DNA of 16,905 nt from Nonomuraea sp. (GTDB lineage: Bacteria > Actinomycetota > Actinomycetes > Streptosporangiales > Streptosporangiaceae), in contig JABFVJ010000450.1 in assembly GCA_013362835.1 (NCBI GenBank), positions 1 through 16,905 of the forward strand. Reading direction: 5' to 3'. The notes under the pieces are model-generated. The model had not been told where the DNA came from, did not search any database, and worked only from the letters and a program-made list of their open reading frames with translations. A program made the translations under genes and the position numbers. This document shows positions 7,765 through 14,567 of this stretch, piece by piece (position 1 is the first letter of the stretch; every line of letters begins with the position of its first letter).

Positions 7765-8994
7765 GTGGACATCGACCTCGCTGATCTGGATTTCTGGCGC
7801 AAACCGCTCAAAGAGCGGAATGAGGCGTTCGCCCGGCTCCGGCAACTGGAGCGCCCGGTGTTCTTCCCCGAGAAGAAAGTGCCCCTCCTCCGCTCCGGCA
7901 AGGGCTTCTACGCCCTCGTCCGCCACGCCGACGTGGTCGAGGCCAGCCGCAACGCCAAGATCTTCTCCAGCGAGCCCGCCGTGACCAACCCGGAGCCGCC
8001 CGGCTGGGTCAAGCAGGTGTTCGGCGAGTCGATGGTCAACATGGACGACCCCCGCCACGCCCGCCTGCGCCGCATCGTGACGCGCTCGTTCAGCCCGAAG
8101 ATGCTCGCGGGCCTGCAGGGCGACATCGAGGCCGCCTGCGCCCGCATCGTCGACGACGTGGTCAAGGAGGGCCCGCGCGACTTCGTCCCGCAGGTGGCCG
8201 CCAAGCTCCCCATCCACGTCATCTGCGACATGCTCGACATCCCGCAGGAGCTGCGCGCCAAGGTCCACCAGCACGTCGACGTCTCCACCGCCTACACCGG
8301 CGTGCGCCCGAGCCTGGCCCGCACCGTCCAGATGGCCGGCCAGAACATGCTGGCCCTGCTGGCCCTGCAGCGCATGGTCATCAAGCTCGGCCACGAGCGC
8401 GTCGCCGAGCCCAAGGGCGACCTGGTCTCGCTCCTGGTCAACGCCAACCCCGACGGCGAGAAGCTGACCGACAAGGAGCTGGGCTCGTTCTTCGCGCTGC
8501 TCCTGGTGGCGGGCAACGAGACCGCGCGCAACACGATGGCCCACGGCATCAGGCTCCTGACGGAGAACCCGGCGCAGCGCGAGCTGCTGACGAGCGACTT
8601 CGACGCCCACATCAACGGCGCGATCGAGGAGATGGTCCGCTACGTCTCGCCCATCATGCAGTTCCGCCGCACGGTCACCGAGGACTACACGCTGCGCGGC
8701 CTGGAGCTGAAGAAGGGCGACAAGGTCGTGCTGTTCTACGGCTCGGCCAACCGCGACGAGTCGGTCTTCCCCGACCCCGACGCCTTCGACATCACCCGCG
8801 ACACCAAGCCCCATGTCGGCTTCGGCGGCCCCGGCCCGCACTTCTGCCTCGGCGCCAACCTGGCCAGGCAGGAGATGCGCACGATGTTCAGGGAGCTGCT
8901 GACCAGGCTGCCCGGCATCCGCTCGGTCGGCGAGCCCGACCTGCTGCTGTCGAACTTCGACAACAGCGTGCGCGGCCAGGCGTTCACGTTCTAG
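7765..8994 (+). CDS. Cytochrome P450 (CYP124/CYP125-like)
   Basis: 409 aa from GTG 7765. AGGA lies seven bases upstream, and a stop (TAA 7666-7668) with no other start precedes it in this frame. The bacterial class I soluble P450 layout is intact: C-helix DDPRHARLRR (94-103), I-helix oxygen-binding AGNET (249-253), ExxR Glu289-Arg292 in EEMVRY, and the heme loop FGGPGPHFCLG with Cys361 as axial ligand. The stretch KGDKVVLFYGSANRDESVFPDPDAFD and the heme loop resemble the CYP124/125/142 group, which hydroxylates branched lipids or sterol side chains. That placement is by recollection and the substrate is unproven. No ferredoxin or reductase gene is adjacent, so redox partners must be supplied elsewhere. 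Its end overlaps the convergent MFS gene by 11 bases. Confidence 0.93.
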   Translation: MDIDLADLDFWRKPLKERNEAFARLRQLERPVFFPEKKVPLLRSGKGFYALVRHADVVEASRNAKIFSSEPAVTNPEPPGWVKQVFGESMVNMDDPRHARLRRIVTRSFSPKMLAGLQGDIEAACARIVDDVVKEGPRDFVPQVAAKLPIHVICDMLDIPQELRAKVHQHVDVSTAYTGVRPSLARTVQMAGQNMLALLALQRMVIKLGHERVAEPKGDLVSLLVNANPDGEKLTDKELGSFFALLLVAGNETARNTMAHGIRLLTENPAQRELLTSDFDAHINGAIEEMVRYVSPIMQFRRTVTEDYTLRGLELKKGDKVVLFYGSANRDESVFPDPDAFDITRDTKPHVGFGGPGPHFCLGANLARQEMRTMFRELLTRLPGIRSVGEPDLLLSNFDNSVRGQAFTF

Positions 8995-10390
8995 CGTCGC
9001 CGGGCTCCCCGGCCAGCACGTTGGTCCTGATCGTGAAGAAGGTGATGGCCGCGGCGACGATCATCATGACGGCGCTGACCAGCATCGCCGTGCGGAAGCC
9101 CGCGTTGAACACCGGCGGGTTCTGGAACGCGTCGCCCACCAGCCCGACCAGCGGCGGCACCGCGGCCACCGCGAGCAGGCTCCCGGTGCGGGCGACCGCG
9201 TTGTTGACGCCGCTCGCCGTGCCCGCGTAGCGCTCCTCGGCCGTGGCCAGCACCGTCGAGGTCAGCGGGGCGACCGCCGCCGACAGCCCCAGCCCGAAGA
9301 CGGTCGCCGCGGGCAGCACCAGGAGCGGGTAGGAGGCGTGCGGGCCGATCATGCTCATCAGCACGAACCCGGCCCCCGCCAGCAGGATCCCGATCGTCAT
9401 CGGCCAGCGCGGGCCGAACCGCCTGGCCGTCTCCCCGGCCCTCGACGACAGCAGCATCATCAGGATCGTCGTCGGCAGCATCGCCAGCCCCGCCGCGATC
9501 GGCGAGAACCCGGACACCACCTGGAGCTGGATCACCAGCAGGAAGAACACCACGCCCATGGCCGCGTACATGATGAGCGTGACGACGTTGACGGCCGTGA
9601 ACACGTGGTTCCTGAAGAGGGCGACCGGCACCAGCGCGTCGGGCGACCGGTGCCGCTCGGTCACCACGAACGCCGCGCCCAGCACCACGCCCACGATCAG
9701 CGGCACCGGCGCGCCCTTCTCGATCAGCCCGTAGGTGATGCCGGCCAGCGCCAGCGCGGCCAGCACCGAGCCGCGCACGTCGAAGCGCCCGGCCGACAGC
9801 TCGTCGCGGCTCTCCGGCACGTGCCGCAGCGTCACCAGCACCACGAGCAGCGCGAACGGCAGGTTGATCAGGAACGCCCACCGCCAGCCCGCCGTCTGCA
9901 CCAGCCAGCCGCCGAGCAGCGGCCCGATCGCGCTGGCCACGCCGCCGAGCCCCGACCAGGTGCCGACCGCCCGCGGCCGGTCCTCGCGGACGAACGACGC
10001 CTGGATGAGCGCCAGCGACCCCGGCGTCAGCAACGCCCCGCCGACGCCCTGCAGGGCCCGCGCCCCGATGAGGAACTCGATGTTGGGCGACAGCCCGCAC
10101 AGCGCCGAGGCGACCGCGAACCACACCGTGCCGATGAGGAAGATCTTGCGCCGGCCGTAGCGGTCGCCGAGCGAGCCGCCCAGCAGGATCAGGCCGGCGA
10201 GGGTGAGGGTGTAGGCGTTGACGGTCCACTGCAGGCCGTCCATCCGCGCGTCGAGCTCCTTGCCGAGGAAGGGCAGCGCGACGTTGACGACGGTGCTGTC
10301 GAGCAGGGCCAGGCCGGATCCGAGCACGGTCGCGCTCAGGATCCACCGCCCCCGCGCGGACTTGACCAGGACGTGGCCGTTCTCCACCAT
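8984..10390 (-). CDS. MFS drug exporter, DHA2 (EmrB/QacA) family
   Basis: 468 aa, about 14 predicted membrane helices, the normal size for DHA2 proton-driven exporters. TM1 carries motif D1 LDSTVVNVALPFL (30-42) with Asp31. Motif A GGSLGDRYGRRK (71-82) lies in the loop after TM2, and the antiporter motif C GLGGVASAIGPLLGGWLV is at 147-164. TGWRWAFLINLP-type sequence (AGWRWAFLINLP, 167-178) is also typical. The ATG at 10390 has no strong ribosome binding site. The gene follows the TetR gene by 80 bases on the same strand and is probably the last gene of the heme oxygenase-tetR-MFS unit. Substrate unknown; a tetrapyrrole or hydrophobic toxicant is possible from context (inference). Confidence 0.93.
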   Translation of the reverse strand: MVENGHVLVKSARGRWILSATVLGSGLALLDSTVVNVALPFLGKELDARMDGLQWTVNAYTLTLAGLILLGGSLGDRYGRRKIFLIGTVWFAVASALCGLSPNIEFLIGARALQGVGGALLTPGSLALIQASFVREDRPRAVGTWSGLGGVASAIGPLLGGWLVQTAGWRWAFLINLPFALLVVLVTLRHVPESRDELSAGRFDVRGSVLAALALAGITYGLIEKGAPVPLIVGVVLGAAFVVTERHRSPDALVPVALFRNHVFTAVNVVTLIMYAAMGVVFFLLVIQLQVVSGFSPIAAGLAMLPTTILMMLLSSRAGETARRFGPRWPMTIGILLAGAGFVLMSMIGPHASYPLLVLPAATVFGLGLSAAVAPLTSTVLATAEERYAGTASGVNNAVARTGSLLAVAAVPPLVGLVGDAFQNPPVFNAGFRTAMLVSAVMMIVAAAITFFTIRTNVLAGEPGDART

Positions 10391-10440
10391 GAGGCAATCT
10401 TGTCATCGCCCTCCGACAGAACCGCCGGCCCCCTCGGCCC

Positions 10441-10505
10441 GAGCGCCCGCGGCACGAACGCCGCGTGACCCTAGCGGCTTCCGAGCGCCCGCAGCACGAA
10501 CCCCG
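10441..10505 (-). repeat. In-frame 42-bp-period direct repeat across the tetR stop codon
   Basis: Positions 10441-10463 and 10483-10505 match at 21 of 23 bases (GAGCGCCCGC then G/AGCACGAAC then G/CCCG). The two flanking bases on one side also match. The period is 42, exactly 14 codons. On the minus strand the right copy encodes GFVLRAL at the end of TetR; the left copy, after the TAG stop but in the same frame, reads AFVPRAL. Confidence 0.7.
10448..10465 (-). other. Small hairpin between tetR and the MFS gene
   Basis: CGCGGC and GCCGCG form a perfect 6-bp stem around the loop ACGAAC, a few bases after the tetR stop. No T-run follows on the minus strand, so it is a weak terminator candidate; it may only attenuate or stabilise the transcript. 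Confidence 0.25.
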
Positions 10506-11067
10506 AAACCACGGCCTCGGCCTCCTCGACCGTGATCTCGCCGCTGATGAGCGGGACCCGCTCGGCCCCGATGACGGCCAGCACCATGCGGGCCGTCGCC
10601 TCCGTCTCGGCCACCTGGAAGTCGCCCGACTCCACGCCGCTCTCCAGGATCCCGACCAGGATGCGCTGCATCGGCGCGACGTGCTCGGCGAGCTGCTGGT
10701 AGGCGTCGGGCCCGAGCGCCGCACCGAGGTCGGCGGCGCCCGGATGCGGGTGGGCGAGCAGCCCGGCGAGCTGGAGCCGGACGAAGACGCGCAACCGGTC
10801 GGCGGGCGAGGCCGGCTCGGGCAGCTCCCGCTCGTAGCTCTCGATGAAGTAGCCGGTCACGCGCTCGGTGAAGGCGAGCAGCAGCGCGGCCTTGTCCGGG
10901 AAGTAGTTGTACAGCACCGTACGGGTGATGCCCGCCTCGCCCGCCACGTCCGTCAGCGAGATGGCGTCGATGCCCTGCACCCTCGACAGGCGCGAGACGG
11001 CCTGCAGGATACGGTCGCGCGTCTGGGCACGATGCTCGCCGATGGTGGCGGCCGAGATCCGGGGCAT
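10471..11067 (-). CDS. TetR/AcrR-family transcriptional regulator
   Basis: 198 aa, normal length for TetR. N-terminal DNA-binding helices at about 12-62 contain RDRILQAVSRL, then the helix-turn-helix SLTDVAGEAGITRTVLYNYF (37-56) followed by PDKAALL. The C-terminal ligand-binding and dimerisation domain (about 70-195) is divergent and gives no hint of the ligand. The gene starts 25 bases after the heme oxygenase stop and ends 80 bases before the MFS gene, so the three are probably one transcript. It is a candidate repressor acting at the inverted repeat 11767-11791 upstream of the heme oxygenase, giving autoregulation (inference). The start at ATG 11067 has no strong ribosome binding site. A copy of the 3' end lies just past the stop. 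Confidence 0.92.
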   Translation of the reverse strand: MPRISAATIGEHRAQTRDRILQAVSRLSRVQGIDAISLTDVAGEAGITRTVLYNYFPDKAALLLAFTERVTGYFIESYERELPEPASPADRLRVFVRLQLAGLLAHPHPGAADLGAALGPDAYQQLAEHVAPMQRILVGILESGVESGDFQVAETEATARMVLAVIGAERVPLISGEITVEEAEAVVSGFVLRALGSR

Positions 11068-11092
11068 AGGCCCATGGTAGGCCGAGCGGCCT

Positions 11093-11743
11093 CTAAGCGG
11101 CTGCCTTGACCGTGTGCATGAGCTCGGCCAGCACCTCGGTGTTCAGCTGGTACGCCAGCCGCACCTCGCGGATGATCCGCTGCCGTTCGCGCTCGTCCAG
11201 CTCCAGGCCCAGCGCGTCGAGCCGGGCCCGGTACTCGGTCTTGAACCGCGGCAGGCTGCCGACCTCGTCGAAGATGTAGAAGTCGACGCCCCCGCCCGCC
11301 TGGTAGCCGAAGATCTTCTGCAGCTCCATCCGGATGAACTGCCCGCCGGACAGGTCGCCGAGGTAGCGGGTGTAGTGGTGGGCGACGTAGCCGCCGGGCC
11401 AGTCGGCCATCTGGTGGATCCGGGCCTCCAGCGTACGGGTGGCCTTGGACGGGACGACGCGGTCGCGCCAGCCGGGCCCGTAGATGGTGGCGAGGTCGCG
11501 TTCGAGGGCGGGCTGCCGGTAGAGCTCGGGGAAGACGAACCGGCCCGCCACCGGGTGATCGGAGAGCGTCTTCGACACCCCGTCGAGAGCCAGGTAGGCG
11601 ACGTAGTGCTGGACGACCATCTCGCCGTACTCGTGCTCGCTGAGGCGGCCGCCCATGAGCTCGGTGAGGTAGCCCTCGGACTCGGCCGACTCGTGGTCGC
11701 CCCACGTGGCGGCCCTCAAGGTCTCGGAGAACGACGTCGTCAC
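11093..11743 (-). CDS. hmuO: Biliverdin-forming heme oxygenase (HmuO-like)
   Basis: 216 aa from GTG 11743, chosen because GAGGGA lies six bases upstream; a GTG six codons earlier (11761) lacks a good site. The protein matches the HmuO/HO-1 fold. Proximal heme ligand His17 sits in TWGDHESAE. YVAHHYTRYLGDLSGGQ lies at 119-135, and its distal-helix motif GDLSGGQ (129-135) includes Asp130, which corresponds to the catalytic aspartate that positions the water network. The enzyme splits heme to biliverdin, Fe2+ and CO in the cytoplasm using electrons from a separate reductase, serving iron release and heme detoxification. It is first in an apparent operon with tetR and an exporter, behind a promoter covered by an inverted repeat. 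No heme uptake genes are adjacent. Confidence 0.94.
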   Translation of the reverse strand: MTTSFSETLRAATWGDHESAESEGYLTELMGGRLSEHEYGEMVVQHYVAYLALDGVSKTLSDHPVAGRFVFPELYRQPALERDLATIYGPGWRDRVVPSKATRTLEARIHQMADWPGGYVAHHYTRYLGDLSGGQFIRMELQKIFGYQAGGGVDFYIFDEVGSLPRFKTEYRARLDALGLELDERERQRIIREVRLAYQLNTEVLAELMHTVKAAA

Positions 11744-11766
11744 AGCACTTCCCTCATTCACGCGGA

Positions 11767-11791
11767 CGTTTCTGACACAGTGTCACAAACG
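11767..11791. promoter_or_regulatory. 25-bp inverted repeat, likely TetR operator
   Basis: The arms CGTTTCTGACAC and GTGTCACAAACG surround a central A and pair at 11 of 12 positions; the core TGACAC-A-GTGTCA (11773-11785) is perfect. It lies 24-48 bases upstream of the heme oxygenase GTG and covers the predicted -10 and start site. The length and symmetry suit a TetR dimer, and a tetR gene is in the operon it precedes. Binding is inference. Confidence 0.65.
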
Positions 11792-11808
11792 CCGGGAGGC
11801 TCCGTCAA
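11779..11808 (-). promoter_or_regulatory. Predicted promoter of the heme oxygenase-tetR-MFS operon
   Basis: On the minus strand a -35 TTGACG (11808-11803) is followed after 18 bases by GACACT (11784-11779), a weak -10 with A and T at the two conserved positions. Transcription would begin near 11772, inside the inverted repeat. The -35 is good; the -10 is only partly matched. Confidence 0.45.
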
Positions 11809-11877
11809 GACGATGGCGACAGCATGTCATCAAAACTCGCCCTCACGTACATCTACCCAGGAAGAGGAGGCTCAAGA

Positions 11878-11894
11878 GGGGAGGGAGGGGCGGG
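11878..11894 (+). other. Putative G-quadruplex between heme oxygenase and rsbR
   Basis: GGGGAGGGAGGGGCGGG has four G-runs of 3-4 joined by single-base loops, the pattern most favourable for a parallel quadruplex. It lies about 94 bases before the rsbR start and upstream of the divergent heme oxygenase promoter. The rest of the 11809-11977 stretch holds a purine-rich tract and a weak TAACAT (11943-11948) that might be a -10, but no convincing promoter or gene. Confidence 0.5.
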
Positions 11895-11987
11895 TGCGCG
11901 CAGGTGGGAGGCCAAAGACCCGGATGATCGGAAAAATCGCTCTAACATACCTAGACACCGTCATGGCCCGCCGCCTCTGGAGGAATC

Positions 11988-12824
11988 TTGACCGTCCACG
12001 CCGACGTCGCCAGGCGCCGCATTGGAGAGCTGCTCGGCGAGTACGAGGAGCAGATCATCGACCGCTGGGCCCGGATCGCCAAGGCGCCGCGGGAGGAACT
12101 CCTCGACATCTACCGCGCCCTGCGGGCCGCCCTCGACGAGGACCGGAGCGACTTCGCCGACGTACGCGGCCTGCTCGCCGAGCTCTCCCGCACCCGGGCC
12201 CGCGCCGGCCACGCCCCCTCCGACACCGCCCGCGCCGTCTTCGGCCTCAAGGAGGCCCTGTACGAGATCGCCGGGAGCGACGGCGACCCCGAGGCGCTGC
12301 GCGGCTTCATCTGGTTCTCCCGGCTCATCGACGACCTCGGCCTGCTCACCTTCGAGACCTACGCCGACGCCCGCGAGAAGATCATCATGGACCAGGCCGA
12401 GCAACTGCTCGAACTGTCCACCCCCGTGGTCAAGCTGTGGGACGGCATCGTCGCGGTCCCGCTGATCGGCACGCTCGACTCCGCGCGGACCCAGGTCGTG
12501 ATGGAGAAGCTGCTGCAGACCCTGGTCGACACCGGCGCCGAGCACGCGGTGATCGACATCACCGGCGTGCCCGCCGTGGACACCCAGGTCGCCCAGCACC
12601 TGCTCAAGACCGTCGTGGCCGCCCGGCTCATGGGCGCGGAATGCGTCATCTCCGGCATCCGCCCGCAGATCGCGCACACCATCGTCACACTCGGCATCGA
12701 GTTCGGCGACATCGTCACCAAGGCGACGCTCGGCGACGCGCTCGCGCACGCCTTCAGGCGCAGCGGCGTCGAGGTGCGCGCCGCCAAGGGCACCCGCATC
12801 GCCGTCCGGGCGGAGGACGCCTGA
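11988..12824 (+). CDS. rsbR: RsbR-like stressosome protein (RsbRD-N + STAS)
   Basis: 278 aa from TTG 11988. GGAGG lies four to five bases upstream and no ATG or GTG in this frame fits better. Residues 5-135 are all-helical and match the RsbRD_N type sensor (GELLGEYEEQIIDRWARI), not a globin or PAS fold. The STAS domain (about 145-258) contains KLWDGIVAVPLIGTLD, VIDITGVPAVDTQVAQHLL and SGIRPQIAHTIVTLG. Thr199 in AVDTQV aligns with the RsbRA phospho-threonine Thr171; Thr231 in IAHTIV may match the second site (from memory of the family). RsbR proteins scaffold RsbS and hold RsbT inactive until stress. The stop overlaps the rsbS start by one base (TGATG). Confidence 0.88.
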   Translation: MTVHADVARRRIGELLGEYEEQIIDRWARIAKAPREELLDIYRALRAALDEDRSDFADVRGLLAELSRTRARAGHAPSDTARAVFGLKEALYEIAGSDGDPEALRGFIWFSRLIDDLGLLTFETYADAREKIIMDQAEQLLELSTPVVKLWDGIVAVPLIGTLDSARTQVVMEKLLQTLVDTGAEHAVIDITGVPAVDTQVAQHLLKTVVAARLMGAECVISGIRPQIAHTIVTLGIEFGDIVTKATLGDALAHAFRRSGVEVRAAKGTRIAVRAEDA

Positions 12825-13189
12825 TGGAACGGGTGCCCATCCTCAAGCTCGGCGACCTCCTGATCGTCTCCATCCAGATCGACCTGGAGGACCAGAGCGT
12901 GCTGGCCCTCCAGGAGGACCTGGCCGAACGGGTCGTCGCCACGAGCGCCAGGGGAGTGATCATCGACATCACCGCCGTCGAGATCGTCGACTCCTTCATC
13001 GGGCGCATGCTGGCCACCATCGCCGCCATGTGCCGCATGCTCGACGCCCAGACGGTGGTCGTCGGCATGCGTCCCGCGGTGGCGATCACGCTGGTCGAGC
13101 TGGGCCTGTCGCTCGGCGGCGTCCGTACGGCACTCAACCTGGAGAAGGGAGTGGCGCTCCTGGACCACGTCAGGGGCGCGGCGCGGTGA
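12824..13189 (+). CDS. rsbS: RsbS-like STAS-domain anti-anti-sigma/stressosome protein
   Basis: 121 aa, a single STAS domain. ATG 12824 has GGAGG seven bases upstream. It is strikingly like Bacillus RsbS: VPILKLGDLLIVSIQIDLEDQ, then GVIIDITAVEIVDSFIGRML, then GMRPAVAITLVELGLSL. Ser57 in VDSFIGR corresponds to the Ser59 that RsbT phosphorylates to release itself. Conservation of this serine and of the PAVAxTLxELG loop argues for an active phospho-switch. With the RsbR-like protein it should form the stressosome core or a smaller complex that sequesters RsbT. Its end overlaps the rsbT GTG by four bases (GTGA). Confidence 0.92.
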   Translation: MERVPILKLGDLLIVSIQIDLEDQSVLALQEDLAERVVATSARGVIIDITAVEIVDSFIGRMLATIAAMCRMLDAQTVVVGMRPAVAITLVELGLSLGGVRTALNLEKGVALLDHVRGAAR

Positions 13190-13581
13190 CCCGGTCGATG
13201 ACGATCGCGGGCAACGCCGACGTCGTGGCCGTCCGGCAGCTCGTACGCGCTGTCGCGATCGAGGTCGGCCTGTCCCTCGTCGACCAGACCAAGATCGTCA
13301 CGGCGGCCAGCGAGCTGGCCCGCAACGCCCTCGTCCACGCGGGCGGCGGCGGCGTGCGCGTCGACGTCATCGAGAACGGCCGCAGACGCGGGCTGAAGAT
13401 GGTCGTCACCGACGAGGGCCCCGGCATGGCCGACCTCGACCAGGCGCTCACCGACGGCTTCACCACCGGCAACGGCCTGGGCCTCGGACTCGGCGGCTCA
13501 CGGCGGCTGGTCGACGAGTTCGACCTGATCTCCGCCCCGGGAAAGGGCACGACCGTGACGGTGACGAAATGGGCCAGGTGA
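13186..13581 (+). CDS. rsbT: RsbT-like serine/threonine kinase (GHKL)
   Basis: 131 aa, close to Bacillus RsbT (about 133). GTG 13186 is chosen for its GTGA overlap with rsbS and AGGGG nine bases upstream; ATG 13198 is an alternative. The GHKL ATP site is complete: N-box ASELARNALVHA with Asn47, G1 TDEGPGMADL with Asp76, and G2 TGNGLGLGLGGSRRLVDEF (94-112). RsbT phosphorylates RsbR and RsbS, then leaves the complex to activate a partner phosphatase (RsbU in Bacillus). No RsbU lies in the visible operon, so its target here is open. The gene is strongly coupled to rsbS and to the next gene, which overlaps it by 13 bases. Confidence 0.92.
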   Translation: MTRSMTIAGNADVVAVRQLVRAVAIEVGLSLVDQTKIVTAASELARNALVHAGGGGVRVDVIENGRRRGLKMVVTDEGPGMADLDQALTDGFTTGNGLGLGLGGSRRLVDEFDLISAPGKGTTVTVTKWAR

Positions 13582-14567
13582 CCCCGGCCTGGGTGCGGGC
13601 CGAGGACCCGAGCGCGGTCGGCGCCGTACGCAGGAGGGCCGTCGAGCTGGCCGAGGCGGCCGGCTTCGACACCACCCGCACCGGGCAGACCGCCGTCGCC
13701 GTCAGCGAGGCCGTGTCCAATCTCGTCAAGTACGCCGTGGAAGGAACGGTCCTGGTCCGCCCGCACCCCGAGGACCCCGCGGCGGTGGAGCTCGTCGCGC
13801 TGGACAAGGGCCCCGGCATGGCCGACGTGGCGCGCGCCCTGCGCGACGGCTACTCCACGTCCGGCACGCTCGGCATCGGGATGGGCGCGATCGCCCGCAT
13901 CGCGAGCGGCTACGACGTGCACTCGGTCCCCGGCGTCGGCACCGTGCTCGTCATCCACTTCACCGCCGCCGGCGCGCCCGGCCCGCCGCTGCGCGCCAGC
14001 GGCCTGACCAGGCCGATCGGCGAGGAGGTGAGCTGCGGCGACGACTTCGCCATCGCCGAGGACGGCGCGGCCACGACGGTGCTGCTGTGCGACGGGCTCG
14101 GGCACGGCCACCTCGCGGCCCACGCCGCGCGGACGGCCGTCGAGCTGTTCGCCCAGGTACGCGGGCAGGAACCGCTGGCGATCCTGGAACACCTGCACCG
14201 CGGCCTGAGCAGGACCCGGGGCGGCGCGGTCGCGGTGGCCCGCGTCCGGCCGGGCGGCGTGACCTACGCCGGGCTCGGCAACGTGTCCGGCTGGATCGCG
14301 CACGGCGACGGCAGACAGGGCATGGTGTCGCTGCCCGGCATCGCCGGCCACCAGGGACGCACGCTGCGCCAGTACGACTACGAGCTGCCCCCGTACGCCA
14401 CCGTCGTCCTGCACTCCGACGGGCTGACCGACCGGTGGGACCCCGCCAGCATGCCCGGCCTGTTCGCGCGCACGCCCGCCGTGGTCGCCGCGGGACTGCT
14501 GCGCGATGCGGGCAGCAGGCGCGACGACGCCTGCGTGGTGACGGTGAGGCCGGCCGATGGAGACTGA
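13569..14567 (+). CDS. GHKL ATPase-SpoIIE/PP2C phosphatase fusion (RsbX-like)
   Basis: 332 aa from ATG 13569; GTG 13578, which would give a GTGA overlap with rsbT, is equally plausible. The first half (about 8-133) is an RsbT/RsbW-like GHKL domain: N-box SEAVSNLVKYA with Asn51, G1 LDKGPGM with Asp79, G2 TSGTLGIGMGAIAR. The second half (about 145-328) is a compact SpoIIE/PP2C domain with metal-site residues Asp159 (CGDDF), Asp175-Gly176 (LLCDGLGHGH), Asp284 (HSDGLTD) and Asp319/320 (RRDDACVV). The phosphatase half resembles RsbX, which removes phosphate from RsbS and RsbR to reset the switch. A kinase fold and a phosphatase in one chain suggests a bifunctional reset enzyme (inference). Confidence 0.88.
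   Translation: MGQVTPAWVRAEDPSAVGAVRRRAVELAEAAGFDTTRTGQTAVAVSEAVSNLVKYAVEGTVLVRPHPEDPAAVELVALDKGPGMADVARALRDGYSTSGTLGIGMGAIARIASGYDVHSVPGVGTVLVIHFTAAGAPGPPLRASGLTRPIGEEVSCGDDFAIAEDGAATTVLLCDGLGHGHLAAHAARTAVELFAQVRGQEPLAILEHLHRGLSRTRGGAVAVARVRPGGVTYAGLGNVSGWIAHGDGRQGMVSLPGIAGHQGRTLRQYDYELPPYATVVLHSDGLTDRWDPASMPGLFARTPAVVAAGLLRDAGSRRDDACVVTVRPADGD

Noticed and set aside
8991..10724. 577-residue minus-strand frame overlapping MFS and tetR
   Set aside because: Out of frame with both genes, Arg/Ala-rich and without motifs; the MFS and TetR proteins are complete in other frames.
11953..11962. GACACCGT near rsbR as a second copy of the TetR operator half-site
   Set aside because: Only one half matches and there is no symmetry; likely chance.
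11930..11962. GGAAA...CGTC as an ECF sigma promoter for rsbR
   Set aside because: The two elements are 24 bases apart, too far for the usual spacing of about 16-17.
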